From Hemibagrus wyckioides (lineage: Eukaryota; Chordata; Actinopteri; Siluriformes; Bagridae), in assembly GCF_019097595.1 (NCBI RefSeq), contig NC_080723.1, forward strand, positions 14,948,511 to 15,012,510: a stretch of DNA of 64,000 nucleotides, in the 5' to 3' direction. Made by a program: the position numbers and the translations under genes. Under the pieces are notes generated by a model that saw only the letters and a list, made by a program, of their open reading frames with translations, ran no database searches and was not told the origin of the DNA. Below are positions 50,576 through 61,000 of this stretch, piece by piece (the stretch's first letter is position 1; each line of letters starts with the position of its first letter).

Positions 50576-51150
50576 CATTGTCTTACAAAAGTATTCACCC
50601 CCCCTTAATCATTCTACATTTTTTAGCAATACAACCTGGACTTATTTAGGATCATGAATTGACAAAAAAAAAAAAATAGATATAAAAAAAAAAGAGTTTG
50701 TGACAATATTTATAAAATTATAACGGTGCTCTGTGCAAAGATTTAATTTAATAACCAAAATGCTGATTCTTTTTTTTTTTTAACATAACATTATTTTGCT
50801 AACTCTACAAGCTCATGATGCTGAGTATTTTCTTTAACATTCTTTGAGGCCTTCCAGAAACAGGGTTTATTTAATATCCATGATTTGGGATCGGATGGCC
50901 CCGGGAACTTATGATAGAAACAGGAGGTGAATATTTAAGCAATCGGTTCGTTTATGCTCTTTATTGGTAAGTCATTTTGGAAACTATATAAAGTTTTTTC
51001 CTCCCATTTCAATCTTATGGATTATTTTGTGCAGATTAGCGACATATAACCCATATGGAGACTCCATTACATTTCCAGGTTGTTACACTACAAAATGTGG
51101 AAACATTCCGGTTGTGAGGGGGGGGGGGTGAATATTTACGCAAAGCGCTG
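50576..51150. mobile_element. short Tc1-type element with inverted ends, within pcgf3 3' region
   Basis: The left end ATTGTCTTACAAAAGTATTCACCC and the reverse complement of the right end, CAGCGCTTTGCGTAAATATTCACCC, are inverted repeats. Further in, CTACATTTTTTAGCAATACAACC pairs with the complement of GTTGTTACACTACAAAATGTGG. TA follows the right end (51151-51152); the left flank is TG. At 575 bases with no transposase frame it is non-autonomous. On the minus strand it carries two AATAAA hexamers. Confidence 0.78.
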
Positions 51151-51335
51151 TATCTTCTCTGTGTTTAGGTGGAAAACTGGTGTAAATTTGGTTTCCTCGA
51201 ATCATTCCATTAAAATCCGTGTTCAGAACAGTCTGTCAGTCAATCTCTGTCTTGCACTCGCACTCTCGCTCACTCTTACATTTCATCTATCAGGTTTTTT
51301 TTTTTTTTTTATCTCTCTTGCATTGTAACAATTTC

Positions 51336-51343
51336 TATGTACA
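51336..51343 (-). promoter_or_regulatory. Pumilio-response-type element TGTACATA in pcgf3 3' UTR
   Basis: On the coding strand the octamer TGTACATA fits the PUF-protein consensus UGUANAUA and lies about 635 bases after the stop codon. It sits in an A/T-rich, non-repetitive stretch. PUF proteins bind such sites in mRNAs to repress or destabilise them; function here is inferred from the motif alone. Confidence 0.35.
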
Positions 51344-51977
51344 ATACTTGTAAATTGAACATAAATTACTACACAAAATTTTGTCTATTCACAATTCCAC
51401 GTTCGGTGAAGCAATAAAGGGGGGGGGGGGAATGCTCTGGGACAATTCACAACTCAAACGTATTAGGAACAATGTCTTTTGTCATATAGTTGTATTTTCT
51501 GTGCTCCCGAGACTGATGAGACCTGAACGAGTGAGTGGGCAGTGAAGAAGTTTCTCCGCAGTGAGCAGTGTGACAGGACCCCCACTCAGGAGTGCACACA
51601 CTGTGCGGCGGCGTGAGCCGTGGTCGCAATATAAAACCTTCACCCCTTTTGTTTGTTGTTGGTGTGTAAACAGAGCACCGGTAGCGTCTTGGGTCCGTGT
51701 CTCTCTTCTGTACAAAAGTATAAATATATGCTTTCTCTTGTTTTTGTTTTTTTTCACATATCGAGGACATAGCGGGTGATGAGTAGAAGGAACGCCTGCA
51801 GCTGTTTGGCTTGGCTGAATCACCGCAGTAGCATTAAGTGAGTTGGTATTGGTTGTTTGCTGGCTCGTGTCAGGACTGACTCGTGGGACCGGTGTGTGTT
51901 TGGTGTGTGTGGCGTTGATAGTCTCTGCATAAATAGTGCGCTGCGCAGTCCTGGGCCAAAACAACCGTCCTGTCCAA

Positions 51978-52025
51978 CTACAGCAAATCCATCTTGGGTC
52001 TGTAATGCAGGAGGAGGGGTGATTT
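51978..52025 (-). CDS. pcgf3: pcgf3 terminal coding exon with stop codon
   Basis: These 48 bases encode KSPLLLHYRPKMDLL and a TAG stop (plus-strand cta at 51978-51980). The mammalian protein has an alanine where this copy has a serine (KAPLLLHYRPKMDLL, from memory). The acceptor is tgtttcag, preceded on the coding strand by a (GT)n tract instead of a good pyrimidine run. The 3' UTR continues towards lower coordinates. Confidence 0.95.
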   Translation of the reverse strand, partial: KSPLLLHYRPKMDLL

Positions 52026-54842
52026 CTGAAACACACACACACAAACACACAGAGAGAGAGAGCTATGATTGAAGTGAGTGGAAGGTCAACAGGGGCAGTG
52101 TGTGATGCCATTCTTCAGCTTCTTTTCTGACACTGCTCTTTAAAGGTTATACCTCTAATTACAGCTACAGTGTAGGAAAGGGCACATGAGAAAGGGGAAT
52201 ATTTGCTCAGTGTGGGTGTTTACAGTATGCTTAGTGCTTATGGCAGTGGACTGCAGAAGAAACGTACATTTTACATTTTCTCTGAATAACAGATTATTCT
52301 GAATATGAAACATCAGATGCTCTTAATGGCAACAATCCAACAGATAATTAAAAAGCTCATACCATAAAAACGTCAAATATACTTTTACAGGAAATTAACC
52401 AACTAGCACCAAGTCTTCATTTCCAGTAATAACACGTTCTGACGTGTTTTATTCCTCTTATACTGCAGCTGACAATCTTTTATACTTAAACTCTGAGTAT
52501 CAGCCAATATCAATACCCATGTTATTTTATGTTTTTTTTCCCCCAAAGATGTCCAATCCACTACTGATGCTGAGTATCAGACTGATACTGATATCCTGGG
52601 TATCAGAGTCATTAATAAATGTTATAGAACGTCCAGGAAACAAGCTTGTTCCTTTTATCACTCACAATGTAGCTGCTATCAAAAGTCGTTCCCTCACGGG
52701 CATCTCTCTTTTTCTGTCTATTGAAGAGCGCAGCTTTTCATGTTACTGAGAAACCAGATAGCGCAAACCTGACTTTCCTAAACGTAGAGATCTTACTAAC
52801 CCTTACTCCTTTCCGGAATGTTTAATAGAAGTTTCCTTAAAAAAATGTGTCATATAATTGACAATCTTTGATAAATACTACAGATTTTAAATAGTTTATT
52901 ATTAGGAGTGTCCACCTGTTATAAGAAATGATAAGCTATTAGATAATTCACCTGAGAGGTGAATTATAGCCAGAATTACTGTCAGAGATGCTGTTATAAA
53001 GAATTAAGCCTTTAAAACCTCCTGACCAATCAGATTTGAGAATTCAACAGCGTTGGTGGATTAGGGATAATCCAGCAACACTCTTGCACCCCTGAACATG
53101 CCAAACAATTAAATGTGCTCTTTCTTCACATTACCTCAACCACTCAGTGGACAAAAAATATTTACCTTGAATCTCCATCTTGTAACCACCACAAATTTGA
53201 GCGTATGGTCCTTGCCTAGGATTTCTTCGTTGCATAAAATGTCCAGCTGCAGAACAGAACACACACAGAAGATGCCCAGTAAGCAAACCAGAGCGCAACA
53301 AGCACCCAGGAGCCCTGAACGTAGCAGACTACTAACAAGCCTCATGCCGGATCATATTACACAAGCTACAAATATAACCTGAAGCCACTCTGAGGAACGT
53401 CTGCATTACTACTGCATCTCAGAAGGAAGACACATGAGTTTCGGGATGAAAAAGAAAATCTCAGACTGATTATTATCTGCTGTGAGTAAACAACCAGAAA
53501 ATAGATAAAGAAAAGAATGAATAAATGTGGAATCAAACATCTACATGTAGCCTGAAAGGATTTCGGGAAACAGATAGTAAAAAGGATGTTTCGTGGGGAA
53601 TCCTTGAATCTGGTGATTAAACAGAAGCTTGTGTATTTATGCATGTATGGAAATACACTGGAGATGAAATATACCAGTTTCCATTCCAGTGTATCCATAG
53701 TGCAACTGAGAATGTCCTGTGTGTGTGTGTGTTACAGGTATGAGTGTATAACCCACACCGGGAAAACACTGAAGTGTGGAATAACCACAGCACCCCCTGC
53801 TGGTGGAGCCAGTACCCAGTAGGATGCCCTGCTTTAGCCACGACTATCAAACCATGGCTTCGCTCAATAGAACAGCTGCAAACATCACAGCAATGATGAA
53901 ATCATGAAAAGCTTCCCAGCCTTTATTCACTATTGTTTCATTAACTTTCTTTGGTCCTTTGTGTGGTAGGAAAATTGTAGCACCAGCTTGTACTATTTTG
54001 GGCGTTCATTATGATTGCCAGCGCCAGTGACTACATGCTCAGTAGAGAACAAAAGACATCTGACAGCTATATTGTGGCAAGCCAGGCTCAGACGGAGCTG
54101 GGTGGCAGAAGCCCACCCACAGACTTTTTCAACGATGAAAACGGGTGAAGAGAGATAATGATTAGCCGTGTTCCAAAGTTGGCCGTTAAAATCATGCCGC
54201 AAAACTCCTGACAGGCGGCGCAATGCTTGATGGAAAGCAAATGATATTACAAGAGCTTCTGTTGCGCTGAAAAATACAGTGGGGAAAGCTTGAAGGGGAA
54301 GCGTGGCAGTGTGAACCAGCTCTGATATGCTGCACTGTGACTCGATAAGAGGGAGTGACGGAAAGGGGAGACAGATCCCAAGAGATATAATGATTCGGTG
54401 CCACTGTAGCAACCAAATGAACTACAGAATTCAGCTCCAACTAAAAACCCAGAACCCCTGCTTTTAAAGAAAATGGGGCTCTGCTGATTAATGGTAGAAA
54501 TAAACTGTTGCTGCAGTCCATTCTAAAAGTGCCTGACCTGAGGGTTACCCCTTTAACAGGTTCCTGTAGGTTCTTAGAAGTGTCTATCAGGTCTGTTCAG
54601 TATAAAGTATATTTTATTTAGAAACGCACTGACTGAAGGAAGGCAGCTGATTGGTGCAAACTGCATTACACTGATACGGTATGTGGTGTTCTTTCTGGAC
54701 TGACCTCATTGAAAGATGTCAAGTTGAGCTTCTTAGCGATGAATTTTTTAAGATGAAGAACGGTAGCCTGGGCCGAGCATCGGATCCACTTCCGCTTGAG
54801 CCCTCGGAGCTTACTGCTGTTACACTCCAGACAGATGCTCAC

Positions 54843-54896
<54 letters not shown>

Positions 54897-56957
54897 GACA
54901 GAGGGAGAAAGACAGGGGCCGAGGGAGAAAGACAGGGGCCGAGAGAGAGACAGAGAGATAGAGAGAGACAGGGAGATAGAGAGAGATAGAGGGGTACAGG
55001 GACAGAGAGAGAGAGACACACAGATTATTAAGAAAGGTATTAACACTGATAAGAACATGTATGCTTTCATTCATTCATCAGTTTATCCTGCACAAGGCTG
55101 CAGTGGATCTGGAATCTTAGGAAGGAAAACTGGGAGCACGGCAGGAATACACTCTGGATACAATGCCTGTTCCCATTTACGCACACACACACACACAAAT
55201 TCACAACTAGGGGTTATTTGGAGTTCCAATCCACATCTACTGTCATGATTTTCAAAGATAGAAGGAAAACTGAGAACCTGAAGGAAACCCACACAGATAT
55301 GGAGGAAACTTTATACAAAATTCTACTCAGACAGTAGAAGAAAAAGCAAAGCAGCAGCCTTTCTGTGTCATATATTTATTACAGGACACTGAATGTGAAT
55401 CTTTCCCTCACATATCCCAGGTTCACTGGTGCTGAGGCTTGAACCCCCAACCTTCTGATCAGTATCTCAGAGCCGGTGTCCCCCTGCACCAGTGTGATGC
55501 AGTTCAGGGTACACGATTGAAAGGAGGGAAACTGAGGGGAGAAAGATCACATACACATTCCTAGTAGCACTGCTTTCCTATAACCGATGAGATGTCAGGT
55601 AGCACACACAAGCCCTGGCACTGTTCTATACCATTTGAAAAGAAGCAACTTCCTAAACAAAGCTACTGAAAAGACCAGGTGCCATGGGTGCTCAGTCATT
55701 GTACAGAGCCAGGCTGCAGTTTCAGCGTGTGTGTGTGTGTCTGTGACTGATGGCCCAGATTTAGGCCCAGCTCAATTTGGGCTCGGCTCCTCCAACAGCC
55801 AACGCTAATGAAGAAGGATGGTGCTCCTGCGTCTAAGAAGCCCCGTGGACACACAGAGCAAAAAAACACACACACACACACGGTCCTGACTGTGTTTATG
55901 GATGCTAAACACACCTCCATCTGAAGGGCAAACAGTGTGAGAGTGGTGCTGTAATCCCTGGTGAAAACGTGTGGACGAACGCAGCAGCCAGCCAAAAAAG
56001 GGAAAGCGCTAAAAAAACCACACAGGCCAGAGTCAAGCAGCAGGGACGTGTGCTATTAGTGCGACACAAACTGAAATATGACTCGGTGTATATGAGCGCA
56101 TGTGTGTATCATTACTGGGTCATTACCGCATAGGCGGGCCAGTTATAATCGACCCAAATAGTGACACAAATGACTAATGCAGTTCCAGCTCAAGCCAATT
56201 ACACCTCCAGATGAAAGCAGGAGAGAGGCTCGATGCACTCGTCTACACACGGCTCGAAAAAACCAAAAGCTTCCATGGCGTCTTAGATTTTTTAATTATC
56301 ACAGCCAAAAGTATCAAAGGTAACTGATGTGCACTGTTGTAGTGAGTCCTACTGTTGTTTACAGAGAAAATATAGACAGCGAGAGTTCTTTTTCCAGAGG
56401 CTGTTCGTTTTTCAGACATTTATTAACTGCATAAATACGTGACACAATTCCACTGCTACCTCTTTGTTGTCTCATATATGCGTTTAAAGAAAAAGGAAAA
56501 TGCAAATTAAAGCAGAATTTGGGTTAGAAAGTGCCGATCTGTCATTCGGGATAAAATTAATCTCTGTAGCATTTTTCAAAGAACATCATATCTTCATTTA
56601 TCTTCAGTAACTGGTTCATACTGGTCTGGTGGATTCCTGTTAAAACTGGGAGTAAGGAAGAAATACAACCTGAATGGGAGGCTAGTCCATCACACACACA
56701 CACACACACACACACCCACACCATTTAGCATAACCTGTTCACCTGCATGCATAGTTTTGTGAATTGGAAGGAAACCTGAGAACCAGGAGGAAACCCATGA
56801 ACATTACACTTTTAATTTGCTTTTTTTTTGCCAAATGACTAACAAGCTTGCGGTTACACCACAAAACTAGAATCACCTCAAATCCTCAATCTATATTAAA
56901 AAGAGAAATATTAATATGTGCAAGTTTTTTTTATTATTATTTATTTGTATATGTGTT

Positions 56958-57006
<49 letters not shown>

Positions 57007-57057
57007 CCCCCTTCTACTCTGTGACCTTGAACTGGCAAATGGAGCCAAATGTCAACA

Positions 57058-57105
<48 letters not shown>

Positions 57106-57985
57106 AAATCCTCAACCCACAGAGATGGATGTGCTTTTTCACTGCTCTCCATCCTCCAAATGCTCCATCTTGCTCCCTTTGGCCGAGTCACACACTCCAC
57201 TAGCCAACTGTGAATTCAGCAAACTCCAAGAAAATCTCTCTCCATCTCTCTCTTCCTCTCTCTCTCTCACTCACAGTGCCAGGGTTATCACATATTCACA
57301 TGTCTTTTGAATTGAGGCAGTACAGAAGGGGCCTGCACTCACCTAGACACCACACACTCACACAAAAGCCAGGATAAACACACCTCACACTGCTGAATCC
57401 AACTATTTTTGTTAATAACAGCATTTTATTTTGCACCGCACACTAGAAACAGCATGTGGTATACATGGGCATCCATCCCGAGAAAAGGCAGAAAGTGCAC
57501 AAGTAAGCACGTGGCCAAATAGAAATCCTGCTCTGTTTTCTGTACACAGGAAGTGTGAGGACATCTCAGACACCACCCTTGGAGGGACAGTAAAAGAGTC
57601 TGAAAATGACACTCACAGCCCCAATCTCCACTTCCTGCATTATTAAGCAGTGTGATAGGATGAAGCGGGGATGGGGAGGAATACCAAACAGCCTCCTGAC
57701 AGCGTCCGTGAACTACACAAGCTCCGGATCACAAGCCCAGTTCAAACAAAGCTGCAAAACGGTAAAGTAATTTTTTTTTTGTCTTTTATATTGTTACACA
57801 CAGATATGAGTGTAACAGAAATGATGACAACAGTAATGCCTCAGTGACCTGCAGGGGGAAAAATGAGTTTTGGAAAGGCCTGCTGTGACACGAAATTCCC
57901 CACCTTTGCTAGAGAATAACTCAGTCTGTCTCTTAGGCATGCATCAAGAAGAGGGCCTACTGTGGTATACTGTAGGACAGAGTAA

Positions 57986-58024
<39 letters not shown>

Positions 58025-61000
58025 CCCCAGGATAACACAGAAAACCCTGATCCAGTACCTGTGTCCATTTCCCATTACAAGAAAAGTGAAGCTAGCTGAT
58101 GATGATGTCATTTCCTATGCAATGCTAGTGTCACAACTAAACAGCAACAACAAAGCAACCATGCTGAAGTTCTGATTTACAATATGGGTGTGTTTATGTG
58201 AAAAGACAAAAAGCATCCGGAGCAGATGGGACTCCCTTCTGATGAGATTGAATGTTCTGAGACACCACTGCCGGCTGCTGTGCTGTACGGTCCATCAGAA
58301 AAGGAATTCTAGGCTGCTCTGCTTCATCCTAATCTAAAGAGTATGATGCTGTATTTCATCATTCATCTTCAGAAGCTGCATTTTATCCTGGTCAGGACCA
58401 CTGGGGGAATAACTGGGTCCACAGGTGGGAATACACTTTGGATAAGATGCCAGCCTATCATGGGTCACCTTACAAATGCATCCACAAACTCATCCACTCA
58501 ATCCAGTTAGTGGCAAGGTTCAGAGCAAATCAGAAAACACGGAAGAAACCTCTTAAGCAACAAGGACTTCATAATAGTAGAGTAGCATGCAATCTATAGT
58601 GGTTTTCTATAGTGGCTCTTTGACGATCATGTTTGGCCAATCAGTGGATCGCACAGTGTGTTATTCTTGGTAGCCGAGCAATAATCATAAACAGGGACTT
58701 AGTTACAGTACAGCTCACTTGCAAATGGAATTAACAACAACAAAAACGACGACGACGTGAATGTCCTTACCTGCTCATCACTACGATGATAATCGTTATC
58801 CTCTTCTGGTTTCTCGTCTCCATCCTTTGCTGGATCCTCAGATTTTACCTCGCCTGGTTTTGAGAAGAAAACACATAATTGATTATTAAGTTACAGCCTA
58901 ATAGCCACTGATGTGAATTTTCATCTGCCAAAGCCAAGTATTTTTCCCTTTTTATTTTACAGTAAATTACATTTTTCTTTTGAGTCGGTGTTACTTCTTT
59001 CTGTTCAGTCAGCCGTTAATGGATCTGCACACGCCATAAGTACAGCGGGGGAATAAAAGGCCCATTTTGAAGAGCATATTTTTTGCAGCTTTTTGCCAAC
59101 ATGATTTTCTATGAAAAGAGTGAATGAACTGAATCCTGTGGTGTGGGGTTCATTACTTATACAAGTCAAACAAGAACAGAGAAAGCTCTTACAGGCTTTT
59201 AACACCATCTTTTTCACTTTCTTCTGGTGAACTTGGCTGAATTTGGAAGAATTAAACTTTTTTTGGGGGGGGGGGGATCTGAGAATAGTTTGATCCAGCA
59301 CAAAGCAAACACCAGTGATGTACTGATATCTACATTCAGGTGCTTGTTTAGGGTCCGTGTGCCTGTGTGCTTGCGTTACCTACAAAAGCTTTTGAGAAAT
59401 GTTTTGAATCATCTATAATTCATTCCAACATATTTATGCATTCATTATTCATCGCCTGCTGCCCTGCCTTACACTTAGATGGAGGGCAAAACAACAACTC
59501 TGACTCTCATAGTTTCTTTATCCAATACTCCACCACCACCACACAAGCTCTGGCACCACCCCGAAAAGCAATTAAGTCAAACGTATTCCCAGTCACATTT
59601 ATAAATGCGCACAAAACACAGACACATCTAATTAATGAAAAACACGTTCATCTGCAGCTCATTCAACAAGCAAGCACAAAGCGGAAGTAATCAGTCTGGA
59701 AAGAAATGTCCCTCACCTCCAGCAGACAGCTGGACCGAAATCATCAGAGAGACCAAAAAGAAAGTTTGGCAACCACTATGCCAGCCAAATGAATGATTTG
59801 AACACACACTGTACCACTGACTTTAATCAAGTTTGCATCTATAACAATTACAGCGCTGATAACTTCTAAGCTAACTTCCTAATTCAGCTAAAGTATTAGG
59901 AATGTGCTTTCAGAAAATAAAGCACAGAAAATAAACAGAATCAATAGAAAATAATAGAATAAGTACAGTGACAAATTTTCTTCATGGCTCCCAACTCAAA
60001 AGAAAAGTATTTGGCCCATCACAGGGAGATTGCGAGTTCAAATCCCAAGGATGCCACAGCCATCTGTCAGGAGACCAAGAGAGCAAAATTGGCCGTGGCC
60101 TTTGAGTGGGAGGGATGGCACGCTCTCGCTCGACTGCTAATCAGAGCGACGCTAACCAATCATGGGCATCTGTGAGCTCAAGTGTGCGGAAGAACACGTT
60201 TGCCCTGTGATTTTAGCAAGAGCAGCAGCAGCAATTAAAAAAAGATGTGATATACACTTCCTGGTTGCTGGCTGTAGTATGCTAGAGGAGATTTAGCTAG
60301 ATTGGCATTCGGCATATGAGCAAATTGGGAGAAAGTGGAGTAAAAATATCTCCTTTCTTTTTTTAATCCACCCATAATGATAACTGAGGGCCGCTCTCTC
60401 TTCCCACTTTCATCTAAAATGCAAATAAAGTTCTACTGAAAGCTGAGATGCACCAAAATCGGGGGAAATGACTTCCGGAAGAAATATCTTCTTGCTCATT
60501 TCTTATTCTCCTATGAGAAGAGCAAGTCAAGTGAAGGGGTGGGGGTGGGGGGCTAAACTGAAGCAGGCAGGCTGTGAAAAGGGGGACTTCCTGTTAAATT
60601 AGACTTGCCGCTGTTGTGAGGGATGGATGGATGGATGGATGGATGGATGGAGGTTTATTCTGTGCCCATTTCTGCCTTGAACAGAGGGTCTGTGTAAAGG
60701 ACAGACTAATCTTCTCTCAGAACTTCTCTTATGGCTTCTTTAATAAGCATGGTGAAGGGATTAGGGGGAACACAGAGTCCCCTTCCAAGTATGGATTTGG
60801 AGATCGAACTAGGACAGGAGCATCTCTGGGTAATAAAAGATGACAGCTACTGAGCAAAATGTCTTTCACCCAGTTATGGAATAAAGTGCTGCATTTCTCA
60901 CCTCATCTCTTAGTGTGATGTGTGTGCACCTAGAGGCATGTGTGTTACTTTTGTAAGAATGGATGTTTGTTGTGTTTCTTGATATATATTCAAATTTTAT

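Larger units (their letters stand above)
46719..51977 (-). other. pcgf3: pcgf3 3' UTR and downstream sequence, end not resolved
   Basis: This is non-coding sequence downstream of the pcgf3 stop. On the minus strand it holds an AU-rich TATTTATA (51719-51726), a Pumilio-type TGTACATA (51336-51343) and AATAAA hexamers at 50960-50965, 50866-50871, 49387-49392 and 46719-46724. The first two hexamers lie inside a Tc1-type element. Long pcgf3 3' UTRs are plausible, but nothing here fixes the cleavage site. Open frames on both strands (for example 48175-48591 and 46810-47208) resemble no protein I know and are rich in homopolymers. Confidence 0.4.

Noticed and set aside
51482..52111. Longest open frame in the window (209 residues, minus strand)
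   Set aside because: It overlaps the true terminal pcgf3 exon in a different frame and otherwise covers intron and 3' UTR. The correct frame is fixed by YRPKMDLL-stop at 51978.
54666..55070. 134-residue frame on the minus strand taken as one protein
   Set aside because: Only 54705-54842 is the pcgf3 exon. The Ser/Leu-rich N-terminal part is the translated CT tract of the intron, and the last few residues are beyond the donor.
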